A stretch of DNA of 48,903 bases from Clostridiales bacterium (lineage in GTDB: Bacteria > Bacillota > Clostridia > Oscillospirales > Acutalibacteraceae). Positions 9,217 through 18,723 of this stretch are shown here, in pieces (positions within the stretch are counted from its first letter, which is position 1; every line of letters starts with the position of its first letter). Both the position numbers and the translations under genes were made by a program. Location of the stretch: positions 1 to 48,903 of the forward strand of contig JAAVYX010000098.1 in the NCBI GenBank assembly GCA_022791355.1, given 5' to 3'. The notes beneath the pieces were generated by a model, which worked only from the letters and a program-made list of their open reading frames with translations, was not told the DNA's origin and made no database searches.

Positions 9217-10575
9217 ATGAAACAGATTGGCGGCCGCGCCATAGTCATGCTCATCCTGGCCCTATTTTTTACGGTGGGAGCCGCGGTCTTTCTCTTCGGC
9301 TTCGCCACAAAGGGGGAAAACTGGACGGCCTATCCCACCAACCGTCATATTTACAAGGACGGCAGCTTGGTAAGGGCCGGGGCCGTCACCGACCGAAACG
9401 GCGAGATTCTGGCCCAGACGGTGGACGGAACCCGCAGTTTTTCCGAAAATAAGGATATCCGTAAGGCCACCCTGCACGCGGTAGGGGACCTGGAGGGTAA
9501 AATCTCTACCGGCGTACACACAGCCTACTGGCAGCAGTTAGCCGGCTACGACCGGGTCAACGGGATATACAGCCGCAGCGGCCAGGGCAACGACATGCAG
9601 CTGACCTTGGACGCGGGACTCTGCGTCACAGCCGCCAAGGCTCTGGGCAGCCACGCGGGGGCGGTGGGAGTCTACAACTACAAAACGGGGGAAATGATTT
9701 GTATGACCTCCACCCCCTCCTACGATCCCAACAATCCTCCTGAGACCGCCGACGAGGCCGCCGGTCTGTACGTCAACCGGCTGCTGTCGGGCAAGTATAC
9801 GCCCGGCTCGATTTTTAAGCTGGTCACGGCCGCCGCCGCCATCGATCATATTTCGGAAATCGATTCCCGCACCTTCACCTGTAAACAGGGGGTGGATATC
9901 GATGGGGAGTGGGTCTCCTGTATGCACAATCATAAGGAGATTGATTTTGTAAACGGCTTGGCCAGGTCCTGCAATTCCACCTTTGCCCAGCTGGCCGTGG
10001 AGATGGGCAGGTCCTCCATGACCAAAACGGCCAATCAGTTGGGCTTTAACAAGTCCTTTTACATGGACGGTATCAAGTGCGCCGCCAGCTCCTACGAGGT
10101 GGGGTCGGCCCGGGATATCGAGCTGGCCTGGTCGGGGATGGGACAGTATAACGATCTGGTCAATCCCTTTCATTATCTGACCTTTATGGGGGCTGTCGCC
10201 AACCACGGCCAGCCCATGAAGCCCTATATGGTGGAGTCGGTGACCACGCCCGCCGGCCTGCCGGTGCATATGAAAGACGACGGCAAGGGCAGCCGGATGC
10301 TCAAGGCCGCCACGGCCGACAAGCTGGCCGAGATGATGCGTAACAACGTTCTCAAAAACTATGGGGACAGTAATTTCCCCGGCTTACAGCTCTGCGGCAA
10401 AACCGGAACCGCCGAGGTGGGAGACGTTACCCCTCATTCCTGGTTTGTAGGCTTTTGCCAGAACGAGGAAAAGCCTTACGCCTTTGTGGTTGTGGTGGAG
10501 AACGCCGGGGCGGGTATTTCGGTGGCCGCCAGAGTGGCGAATACGGTTTTGCAGGCCGCGCCGGCCGTATCGTAA
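9217..10575 (+). CDS. Penicillin-binding protein (PbpA-like transpeptidase)
   Basis: PGSIFKL (SxxK), SCN, KTGTAEV motifs; N-terminal TM. Confidence 0.92.
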   Translation: MKQIGGRAIVMLILALFFTVGAAVFLFGFATKGENWTAYPTNRHIYKDGSLVRAGAVTDRNGEILAQTVDGTRSFSENKDIRKATLHAVGDLEGKISTGVHTAYWQQLAGYDRVNGIYSRSGQGNDMQLTLDAGLCVTAAKALGSHAGAVGVYNYKTGEMICMTSTPSYDPNNPPETADEAAGLYVNRLLSGKYTPGSIFKLVTAAAAIDHISEIDSRTFTCKQGVDIDGEWVSCMHNHKEIDFVNGLARSCNSTFAQLAVEMGRSSMTKTANQLGFNKSFYMDGIKCAASSYEVGSARDIELAWSGMGQYNDLVNPFHYLTFMGAVANHGQPMKPYMVESVTTPAGLPVHMKDDGKGSRMLKAATADKLAEMMRNNVLKNYGDSNFPGLQLCGKTGTAEVGDVTPHSWFVGFCQNEEKPYAFVVVVENAGAGISVAARVANTVLQAAPAVS

Positions 10576-10708
10576 AGGAAGCGCTACGGTTATGTTTATG
10601 TAGCCGACAGAGAGGTTTTGCGGCATATCCCCTTTTTCTGAAGGGGGCCTGCGCGAGTCCGCAAAGATATTCTTTTATAGAAACGCCAACACTTGATCTT
10701 CAGCGCGG

Positions 10709-10871
10709 TAGTCCCGGCGACCTAAAAGTACCGCTACCCGGCATCCCGGCGTAAAGCGCAAACATCCGGCGGCCGGTGTCAAAAAAACTCTATCCGGCAG
10801 CTCGGCGTAAAGCGCAAATATCCGGCGACCGATGTTAGAGTACTTCTACTCGGCAGCCGGGCATAAAGCGC
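10709..10871. repeat. Three degenerate ~56-bp tandem repeats
   Basis: Units at about 10709-10762, 10763-10818 and 10819-10871 sharing (t/c)atccggcgaccgatgt...tatccggcagcccggcgtaaagcgcaaa. Confidence 0.75.
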
Positions 10872-11067
10872 CGTTACGCAGCGGCACGGCGCAGGCAAAA
10901 CCGGCCCCGCTGGCTCCCTTTTTTGTCGTGGGGAAAAGGGGGAGCCGTGCCTTACAATACGGGAATGGGACAAAACGCAGGTAGGCTTGACGCGAACCCT
11001 TCCGTTCCGTAAAAGAATGACCATTTCATAAAATTCGCAAACAAAAATGGAAAGAGGAGACCTTGGG

Positions 11068-12492
11068 ATGAAACTGGGAATGTCTGTAACGGCTGTGGCT
11101 ACAGCCGCCGCCCTTATGGCAGGCGCTTGCGCTCCGCCCTCGGCCGCGGCGGCCGGCGACGGGGACAAGCCTGTTCTGACCTGTACCGCCGCCCAGGAGT
11201 GGACCGCCCTGTTTGACCGGCGGGAGCAGTCCTCCCGGACCTGGCTTGGGGCCGACGGAATCTATACCGCCGCCCTAAACGGCAACGACGCCTTCTCCAG
11301 CGCGGACAGTCGGACAAAAACCTTTTTTATTTTCAGCGATACGCTCATGGGTACTTCCGACGGGACCGGCAAGGTTACCGGCGGCTACGCCATGCCCAGT
11401 CACACCTCCGCCCTGCTCGCCGGCAGCGCGCCGGACCCCGGCCGCCTGCGGTTCGTTTACGGAAAGGGCGGCGATATGACGGTTGGCAGCTCTCTCTTCG
11501 GCGAGAGAAAATGGATGCTGGATTGCTTTGTAACCGGCGGCGCTCTCTATATATTCGGCTTTACCCCCTCCGGGGACTGGAAGCCGGAAAATATCGATCT
11601 GTTTCGGATTCCCATACGGGACGGCGAACCGGATTACCCTTCCTATACCAAGACCGCCGATATCCGGCAGCTCTGGTACCGCACCCCCGACGACCGTTAT
11701 CTCTACGCCTACGGCATGGGCGCGACCCTGAACACGGCTGCGGCCGGCGCGCCCGATCCGGACGGGTATATCTATATTTACGGCTATCGGGACGCGATGA
11801 AAGAGTGGTCCCGCAAGGACCTGCTTGCAGCCAGGATCAAGGAAACCGATTTCCCGGATTTTTCCAAGCTCCGCTACTGGGACGGCGCGGGATGGAGCGA
11901 CGACATAGAGGATTCGGCGGTGCTGCTGTCCGCCGTATCCTGTGAAATGAGCGTAACGCCGGTCGCATCCGGCCCCTACAAGGGCAAGTATATCGCCGTG
12001 TATACCAACAATACCCAGGGTCCCGAAATGATGTACGCCATAGGGGATTCCCCTGTGGGACCCTTTGACACGCCGGTGCAGTTTTATGCCGCCCCCGAGC
12101 ACGATACCCCCAGCGCCGACGGGGCCGGCACCCGGTATACCTACAACGCCAAGGCCCATCCCCACCTGTCCGGCGACGGCAAGCTGCTGGTTTCCTATAA
12201 CTGTAATATGCGGGACGGCCAGCAGTATTCGACCGACTATCATCCCCGCTTTCTCTGGCTGGATTTAGACCCCGCTCAAGCCCCGCCGGAGGACCCCTGC
12301 CCGGGCGACCTGGACCAGGACGGAAAGACGACCATTTCGGACGTAATGGAAGCCTGCAAGATTTTGGCCCGACAGCCGGCGGGCGTGTTCCCTACCACGG
12401 AGGAGCTGGCCAGGGCCGACCTGAACGGCGACGGTAAGGTTACCATCGAGGATGTGATGGAAATCTGTAAGATTCTCGCCAGACAAGGATGA
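11068..12492 (+). CDS. Secreted protein (DUF4185-like) with C-terminal type I dockerin
   Basis: Signal peptide-like N-terminus; two Ca-binding repeats LDQDGKTTISDVMEACKILARQ and LNGDGKVTIEDVMEICKILARQ. Confidence 0.8.
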   Translation: MKLGMSVTAVATAAALMAGACAPPSAAAAGDGDKPVLTCTAAQEWTALFDRREQSSRTWLGADGIYTAALNGNDAFSSADSRTKTFFIFSDTLMGTSDGTGKVTGGYAMPSHTSALLAGSAPDPGRLRFVYGKGGDMTVGSSLFGERKWMLDCFVTGGALYIFGFTPSGDWKPENIDLFRIPIRDGEPDYPSYTKTADIRQLWYRTPDDRYLYAYGMGATLNTAAAGAPDPDGYIYIYGYRDAMKEWSRKDLLAARIKETDFPDFSKLRYWDGAGWSDDIEDSAVLLSAVSCEMSVTPVASGPYKGKYIAVYTNNTQGPEMMYAIGDSPVGPFDTPVQFYAAPEHDTPSADGAGTRYTYNAKAHPHLSGDGKLLVSYNCNMRDGQQYSTDYHPRFLWLDLDPAQAPPEDPCPGDLDQDGKTTISDVMEACKILARQPAGVFPTTEELARADLNGDGKVTIEDVMEICKILARQG

Positions 12493-12649
12493 GGGAACGG
12501 GAAAGCCGGATTTTTAATTAACAATTCATAATTATAGGCTGTAGAAAATATTGTACAAAAGGGTTTCGTCTTCCACAGAGGACGAAATATCTTTGTAAGG
12601 GAAAGCGCGGCAGCTAAAATCTTCCCTTGGAAATGGAGGAGGAAAAGTT

Positions 12650-12964
12650 TTGAAAATAGAAATAAGGGCCGATGGTGTTTGGTACCATGGTTCGAATGTA
12701 CTTTTTTCAGAGTTAAGAACCAACAGTACAATTACACAGTGGAAAGAACTTGCAGAGGCGTTTTCGCACCAACCGAGTGCTTTGGGATATAATGACGACG
12801 GTGTAATCAGCCATAACGGAGTGGAAAAAGGATATTTGTATATCATTGACGAACCTATAGATATGCAGAATGATATATACCAGCATCCTAGAACGACAAT
12901 GGATAAAAATGCTGAATTTTTGACAAAGCGTCCACTACAGGTAAAAATGATCTGTGATTTATAA
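12650..12964 (+). CDS. Small protein, possible Arr-like ADP-ribosyltransferase fold, TTG start
   Basis: GGAGGAGGA RBS; WYHGSN...WKELAEAFSH...KGYLYIIDEPI...IYQHPRTTMDKNAEFLTKRPLQV resembles the Arr-type HG[ST]...LAeaF...G.lY.ve...Np..lt..PL.V layout. Confidence 0.45.
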   Translation: MKIEIRADGVWYHGSNVLFSELRTNSTITQWKELAEAFSHQPSALGYNDDGVISHNGVEKGYLYIIDEPIDMQNDIYQHPRTTMDKNAEFLTKRPLQVKMICDL

Positions 12965-13070
12965 ATCGCAAGTAATGAGGCGGTCAAACCAGCAGGGAAC
13001 ACCTTTCCGAAAAGGGAGATTATGAATTATTAATGATGAATGATATATTTTATAAAGGAGCGATGCGTTT

Positions 13071-14057
13071 ATGACAATCCGAATTGGTATTTTAGGCTAT
13101 GGGAATCTGGGCCGGGGGGTGGAGGCGGCCGTCCGTCAGAACCCCGACGTCGAGCTGAAGGCCGTCTTTACCCGGCGGGACCCGGCTTCCCTTACCATCC
13201 AGACCCCCACGGCCAAGGTGCTGCACCAGGACCAGGCCGCCGGTATGCGGGATGAGATCGACGTGCTGATCCTCTGCGGCGGCTCGGCCACCGACCTGCC
13301 CCAGCAGACCCCGGCCTTTGCCTCCATCTTCAACGTGGTGGACAGCTTCGATACCCACGCCCGTATCCCCGAACACTTCGCCGCCGTGGACGCCGCCGCC
13401 AAAAAGGCCGGCAAGGTCGGCCTCATCTCCTGCGGCTGGGACCCCGGCATGTTCTCCTTAAACCGTCTCTATGCCGGTTGCATTCTGCCTCAGGGCCAGG
13501 ATTACACCTTCTGGGGCAAGGGGGTCAGCCAGGGTCATTCCGACGCCGTCCGCCGCATCGAGGGCGTGATAGACGCCAGACAGTATACCATCCCGGTGGA
13601 ACAGGCGCTGGAGGCCGTCCGCAGCGGGAAGGCCCCCGACCTTACCACCCGGGAAAAGCATACCCGCGAGGTTTTTGTGGTAGCCGAAGAGGGTGCGGAC
13701 AAGGCCCGTATCGAGAGGGAAATCAAAACCATGAAGAATTACTTTGACCAGTACGACACCACCGTCCATTTCATCTCGGAAGAGGAGATGAAGCGGAACC
13801 ACAGCGGTCTGCCCCACGGCGGCAGGGTGATCCGTACCGGCCAGACCGGCTTCAACGCCGAGCATACCCACGTGGTGGAATACAGCTTGAAGCTGGATTC
13901 TAACCCTGAATTTACCTCCTCTGTAATCGTGGCCTTTGCCCGGGCGGTTTACCGGCTGCACAAGGAAGGACAGACCGGCTGCAAGACCGTCTTTGACCTG
14001 CCGCCGGCTTATCTGTCCCCCAAAAGCGGGGAGGAACTGCGGGCCAGCCTGCTCTAA
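13071..14057 (+). CDS. ddh: meso-diaminopimelate D-dehydrogenase
   Basis: MTIRIGILGYGNLGRGVEAAVRQNPDVELKAVFTRR; SCGWDPGMFSLNR; GKGVSQGHSDAVRRI; NPEFTSSV. Confidence 0.92.
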   Translation: MTIRIGILGYGNLGRGVEAAVRQNPDVELKAVFTRRDPASLTIQTPTAKVLHQDQAAGMRDEIDVLILCGGSATDLPQQTPAFASIFNVVDSFDTHARIPEHFAAVDAAAKKAGKVGLISCGWDPGMFSLNRLYAGCILPQGQDYTFWGKGVSQGHSDAVRRIEGVIDARQYTIPVEQALEAVRSGKAPDLTTREKHTREVFVVAEEGADKARIEREIKTMKNYFDQYDTTVHFISEEEMKRNHSGLPHGGRVIRTGQTGFNAEHTHVVEYSLKLDSNPEFTSSVIVAFARAVYRLHKEGQTGCKTVFDLPPAYLSPKSGEELRASLL

Positions 14058-14417
14058 AGTCTGCCTTTTATCCAAAGAGGCTCTGGAACAAGGCCTACGT
14101 TCTTGACGCAGAGGTCTACGGTTTTATGGGACAAACCGGGCCCTCTTCCTTGCCGGCCATGAGGCCGGCTGGCGGAGGGCCGCTCCTTGGGACTTCCCTC
14201 AGGACCTCTCCCTTCAAAACCCGCTTGCTTTGGAGGCGTAAGCTCAAAGCGCTGCCCCAGGAAAGTATAAAGATCCTTTTGGAAGGGTAAGGACACGTTG
14301 AGAGAAAATTTATATGAATCGAGATCCTAATAAGCCGGCTTTGCAATTGACCAAGATCCTTTCCACAACATCTAGTTGAACCGGTGGAAAACCGATACAA
14401 CGCGAAAAAATTCTCTA

Positions 14418-14447
14418 TTGACAATTTCTATGGTCCTACAGTATAAT
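14418..14447 (+). promoter_or_regulatory. sigma-A-like promoter of the rpmH operon
   Basis: TTGACA-18-TATAAT. Confidence 0.75.
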
Positions 14448-14577
14448 TCTATATTGATAGGTTATGTCTACAAGGGAAGCTGTTTCCTTGTCATACCAGC
14501 GCCGGCCGCCTGTCCGCGCGGCGCCCGGCAGCCGGCGTCTTCCCGGAGATTGCGCGGAGGATGGAGGTAAAAGCGAG

Positions 14578-14712
14578 ATGAAGAGAACGTATCAGCCCAA
14601 GAAGCTGCATCGCAAGAAGGAGCACGGCTTCAGAAAGAGAATGGCCGACCGGAACGGCCGTAAGGTACTGGCCCGGAGAAGAGCCAAAGGCAGAAAGTCT
14701 CTGAGCTACTAA
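14578..14712 (+). CDS. rpmH: 50S ribosomal protein L34
   Basis: [44 protein letters not shown]. Confidence 0.98.
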   Translation: MKRTYQPKKLHRKKEHGFRKRMADRNGRKVLARRRAKGRKSLSY

Positions 14713-14890
14713 AGGCCACCTCGGTGGTCTTTCCTTTTTTGCGCCGGCTGGCCGCTGGATCGTCCGGTTGGAAGGGATAGGGCTGCAAAGCAGCAGCCCT
14801 TCCGCCCTTTTTCGGACAAGCCGCCGGCTTCCGCTTCCGCGTAAAACCCCATACAGGCCTCGTACAAGCGGCTGCTCAGGGGGGATCTTT

Positions 14891-15331
14891 TTGCAGTACG
14901 ACACCCTTAAGCTGAATAAGGATTTTCGCCGTTTGTATGGACGGGGCAAATCCAGAGTTCACCCTGCGTTGGTCACCTATGTGATGAAAAATCGCGCGGG
15001 TTATTGCCGCATAGGCGTAACCACCAGCAAGAAAATTGGCTGCGCGGTCGAACGAAACCGGGCCAGACGGGTTATCACAGCGGCCTGGCGGGAGCTTTGC
15101 CCTCTGATATCGGGCGGTTACGATCTGGTATTTGTCGCCCGGGCCAGAACCCCCGGCGTGAAAAGCAGCGAGCTGGTAAGGGCTATGCGCAGGCAGTTTG
15201 AGGCCCTTGGTCTTTTGCAGGGGCAGGACGTCCCCCAGGAAAAGGGAGGCAAGCCGGCCGGCGGACATAAGGGATACGATTCCAAGCAGCGTCGGTCGGA
15301 CAAGCGGGATTCGGAAGGAATCCGGCCGTGA
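14891..15331 (+). CDS. rnpA: Ribonuclease P protein component (TTG start chosen over longer ORF)
   Basis: DTLKLNKDFRRLYGRGKS...RIGVTTSKKIGCAVERNRARRVITAAWREL. Confidence 0.92.
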   Translation: MQYDTLKLNKDFRRLYGRGKSRVHPALVTYVMKNRAGYCRIGVTTSKKIGCAVERNRARRVITAAWRELCPLISGGYDLVFVARARTPGVKSSELVRAMRRQFEALGLLQGQDVPQEKGGKPAGGHKGYDSKQRRSDKRDSEGIRP

Positions 15332-15642
15332 GACCTTTTCGATTGGGAAACCCTGTCAAGTGGCTTCTCAAAAAGGCCATTCGTATCTATCAGACGGGTA
15401 TTTCCTCTCAAACGGCCAGTCATTGCCGGTACGACCCCACCTGTTCTAATTACGCGCTGGAGGCCTTGGAAAAGCATGGGGTGCTCAAGGGATGCGGTTT
15501 GACGATTTGGCGGATTCTCCGTTGTAATCCCTTTGGCGGAAGCGGGTATGATCCGGTGCCCCCGCCGTCGGCGCGCAGAGCGGCGCGTATGGCTCGAAAG
15601 ACCGGCCTGGAACAGACGGCTCTAAATAAAAACGAAAAGTAA
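15328..15642 (+). CDS. yidD: Membrane protein insertion efficiency factor YidD
   Basis: KKAIRIYQTGISSQTASHCRYDPTCSNYALEALEKHGVLKG...RILRCNPFGGSGYDPVP. Confidence 0.96.
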   Translation: MRPFRLGNPVKWLLKKAIRIYQTGISSQTASHCRYDPTCSNYALEALEKHGVLKGCGLTIWRILRCNPFGGSGYDPVPPPSARRAARMARKTGLEQTALNKNEK

Positions 15643-15894
15643 AGGACTTTTTCCTTTTTTCATCATAATCATAACAAGCCGTGTTTATCCTATCAATTTT
15701 TGCTGGGCCTGGCTACTAGAAATCTTCTTTGTGTGTTCTGCCCTCCCGGCGTCAAGACGCTTCTGCACAGTTTGTCGCAAGGGATGGCTTATAAGGTCTG
15801 GCCAAAGGCCGGATCGGGACACCGAGAGCCAAGCGCATTGAGGGCCATGCAAAATTTTGAAAAAGCGCAGTTGCTTTTTGGTATGTAGGATAAA

Positions 15895-16857
15895 ATGCGG
15901 AGAATGGCGGGATGTATGCAGAACATTTTTGATTTTATCATCAATAAGCCTATGGGCTGGATTCTGGAGAAGCTGGGTATGCTCACCGGCGGGAACTTTG
16001 CCGCCTCTGTTTTCCTTTTTACCCTGCTCATCAACCTGATTCTGATTCCCCTAAGCGTGAAAACCCAGCGCAGCACCGCCAAGCAGGCCAAGCTGCGGCC
16101 CAAGCTGGACCTGCTCAAGCAGAGGTACGGCGATAATAAGGTGAAGTATAACGAGGAGATGTCCAAGCTTTACCAGGAGGAGAAAATCTCCATGACCGGC
16201 GGCTGTCTGCCGATGCTGATCCGCATGCCTTTCCTTTTCGGCGTTTATTACGCCGTCACCCGGCCGCTGACCTATCTGATGGGTATGTCGGCCGACCTGA
16301 TCAACCAGGCCCGGGAGGCTTACGGGGCTCTCAACAATATCGCGGCCGACAAACTGCAAACCATCACCGAGCTGAATATCGTCCATGACGCTTCCCAGCT
16401 TCAGTCCAGCGTTCCCCAATTGGCCGAAATCGGCGATACTTTGAACTTCAGCTTTTTCGGTCTGGACCTGACCCAATCTCCCCATTTCACCATCAATATT
16501 TTCGGGGGTTTCCAAGCTATCTGGATTATTCCCATCCTCTCTTTTGCTACCGCCATGCTGACCTCGGTGGTCTCCATGCGTATGCAAAAGAGAACCAATC
16601 CCGACGCGCCCAATATGGCCGGTATGATGCTGACTATGCCGCTCATCTCTCTCTTTATCGCTTTCACCGTGCCGGGCGCCGTGGGTTTCTATTGGACCTG
16701 CTCCAATCTGGTTTCCGGTACGATTCAGACCCTTCTATCTTATATTTACAGTCCAAATAAAATCATCGCTATGGATCAGGCCAAGCTGGCTCTCAAGCGG
16801 AAGGAGCACGAGGCCGAGCGTATGAATCAGCTTCCCAAAAAGCTGGAGGCTGAATAA
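15895..16857 (+). CDS. yidC: YidC/OxaA membrane insertase (start may be 15916)
   Basis: MQNIFDFIINKPMGWIL...KTQRSTAKQAKLRPKLDLLKQRYG...GGCLPMLIRMPFLFGVYY. Confidence 0.93.
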   Translation: MRRMAGCMQNIFDFIINKPMGWILEKLGMLTGGNFAASVFLFTLLINLILIPLSVKTQRSTAKQAKLRPKLDLLKQRYGDNKVKYNEEMSKLYQEEKISMTGGCLPMLIRMPFLFGVYYAVTRPLTYLMGMSADLINQAREAYGALNNIAADKLQTITELNIVHDASQLQSSVPQLAEIGDTLNFSFFGLDLTQSPHFTINIFGGFQAIWIIPILSFATAMLTSVVSMRMQKRTNPDAPNMAGMMLTMPLISLFIAFTVPGAVGFYWTCSNLVSGTIQTLLSYIYSPNKIIAMDQAKLALKRKEHEAERMNQLPKKLEAE

Positions 16858-16938
16858 TCCCCAAAAACGTCCTTCCCCCTTTCCGGCTGACCCAACGGCC
16901 GGCCGAAGGAGACGGATAACCTGAACAGGCAGCGCGTC

Positions 16939-18204
16939 TTGCGCGAGGAGGAGATTGCATTGATTAAAGAAGCGATTGGTACCGGCGCTACCATCGAGGA
17001 AGCCAAAGAGCAGGCTGTCGCGATTCTGGGCGCAGGCTTTGAAGACAATGTTGAAATTGAAGTGCTGTCCATGCCTAAGCGGAAAACGCTTGGCCTCTTC
17101 GGCGGTTCTCCCGCGAAGGTACGGGTGAGCATGGAGGTGCCTGATCCCAAGCCCGAGCCCAAGCCCCTTTCCAAAAGACCGTCTCCCGCGGCCGACCGAG
17201 ACAAGCCGGCCGATCGTCCGGTTCAAAGCGGCCAAAGAAAGCCGGTCGAGCGAAAGAACGACGCCGCCGCTCCAAGGAACAATAAGGCGGCGGGACCGGC
17301 GCAGAAAAAACAGCCGGCCGTTTCCGACCGTCTCCCGCGGCCCAGGAATGAGGAGGCCGATGCGAAACCGGCTCCCCGGACCGCCCCGTCTAGAGCGGCT
17401 GTGGGACCGGCTGTGCCTGCCGCCCAGGTGGATCCCAATACCCCGGCCGGCCGGGCAGCGGCTTACTTGCAGAAGATTTTTACCATTATGAAACTGGACG
17501 GAGTCGAGCTTTCGGTCAGTCCGGTGGAGGGCGGATCCCAAATCGACCTGACCGGCGAGGGATTGGGCGTTATTATCGGCCGCCGGGGCGAGACCTTGGA
17601 CGCTTTGCAGTATTTGGCTTCTCTGGCCGCCAACAGCGGCGAGGGCGGATTCTATCGCCTGGTGCTCAACACCGGCAACTATCGTCAAAAGCGGGAGCAG
17701 ACCCTGCAAAGCCTGGCTCGGCGAATGGCCGCTCAGGTTTTGCGCACTGGCCGCAACCGTACCTTGGAGCCCATGAATCCCTATGAGCGCCGTGTGATTC
17801 ACACCACCATTCAGTCAATGGAGGGCGTGGTATCCAATTCGGTGGGAGACGGAGCCGCCCGTAGGGTGGTTATCAGTCCCGACCGGACGGGCGGTTCCTT
17901 TGATAGACCCCGGAATTACGATTATAGCGGCGGTCCGCGTTCTCGGACCAGCCGGCCCGGTTTCCGGGACTATCGGGAGAAATCCCCAGCGGCCCAGCGG
18001 CCGGAGGGCCAGAAGGAACAGGTCCAGCGCAGCCGCTCAGAAATCGAGGCCTTTGAGGCCAAGGCGGCGGGTAAGTCGGTCATTCTTCCGGAAAATCCTG
18101 CTCCCGCCCCCGCGCGGCGGCCGGCGGAACCCGTCTCCGCTCCTGCGAAAAAGGATGTGGGAGACGCGCCCCTTTACGGCCGGATTGATAAGAAAAGCGA
18201 ATAA
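16939..18204 (+). CDS. jag: Jag/KhpB RNA-binding protein with long low-complexity linker
   Basis: Jag-N (IKEAIGTGATIEEAKEQAVAILG), KH (GVIIGRRGETLDALQYLASLAAN), R3H (ERRVIHTTIQSMEGVVSNSVGDGAARRVVI). Confidence 0.93.
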   Translation: MREEEIALIKEAIGTGATIEEAKEQAVAILGAGFEDNVEIEVLSMPKRKTLGLFGGSPAKVRVSMEVPDPKPEPKPLSKRPSPAADRDKPADRPVQSGQRKPVERKNDAAAPRNNKAAGPAQKKQPAVSDRLPRPRNEEADAKPAPRTAPSRAAVGPAVPAAQVDPNTPAGRAAAYLQKIFTIMKLDGVELSVSPVEGGSQIDLTGEGLGVIIGRRGETLDALQYLASLAANSGEGGFYRLVLNTGNYRQKREQTLQSLARRMAAQVLRTGRNRTLEPMNPYERRVIHTTIQSMEGVVSNSVGDGAARRVVISPDRTGGSFDRPRNYDYSGGPRSRTSRPGFRDYREKSPAAQRPEGQKEQVQRSRSEIEAFEAKAAGKSVILPENPAPAPARRPAEPVSAPAKKDVGDAPLYGRIDKKSE

Positions 18205-18237
18205 AGGTATTGCTTTCCATGCATGCAGGGTAAGGTA

Positions 18238-18264
18238 AAAAAAGGGCGGGTTCGCCCTTTTTTG
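18238..18264. terminator. Bidirectional-type terminator after jag
   Basis: AAAAAGGGCGggttCGCCCTTTTTT. Confidence 0.85.
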
Positions 18265-18280
18265 CTTGTAATGGGTATTA

Positions 18281-18436
18281 CACGCTTTGCGTGCATTTTT
18301 GCGAGGCCCTCGATGGGTCGAGCGAAAAACTACACGCTTTGCGTGCATTTTTGCGAGGCCCTCGATGGGTCGAGCGAAAAACTACACGCTTTGCGTGCAT
18401 TTTTGCGAGGCCCTCGACGAGCCGAGCGAAAACCTA
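18281..18436 (+). repeat. Head-to-tail array of three 52-bp B-short elements
   Basis: Period exactly 52: units at 18281-18332, 18333-18384, 18385-18436 (CACGCTTTGCGTGCATTTTTGCGAGGCCCTCGATGGGTCGAGCGAAAAACTA). Confidence 0.92.
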
Positions 18437-18490
18437 AACGTTTTGCGTGCATTTTTGCGATAGGCTCTAGCGCCTTGTATGCTTACGTCC
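18437..18490 (+). repeat. Left end of a fourth, diverged long B-type element
   Basis: AACGTTTTGCGTGCATTTTTGCGATAGGCTCTAGCG; right boundary not resolved. Confidence 0.6.
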
Positions 18491-18723
18491 CGTCCTGAGA
18501 AGTGACGGAATACAGGCTGTTTTCCCAGATGGATCAAATAAACGTCTATGGGCCGGGAGCGACCCAGTAGCATACCTTGGCTGACCAATTGCTGGAATAT
18601 CGCGGGGCGGCGAAGGATTTCTAGCGAATTGCGGCCTCTATGCTGTGAGGTCGTAGCCTTGCTTATAAAGGATTGCAAACGGTCTGTTTTGAGAAAGACA
18701 GAAAGACAGGAGGGGATCGGGGA

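Noticed and set aside
18281-18436. Regular repeats resembling a small CRISPR array
   Set aside because: Units are directly contiguous at 52 bp with no spacers and single copies occur dispersed; no cas genes.
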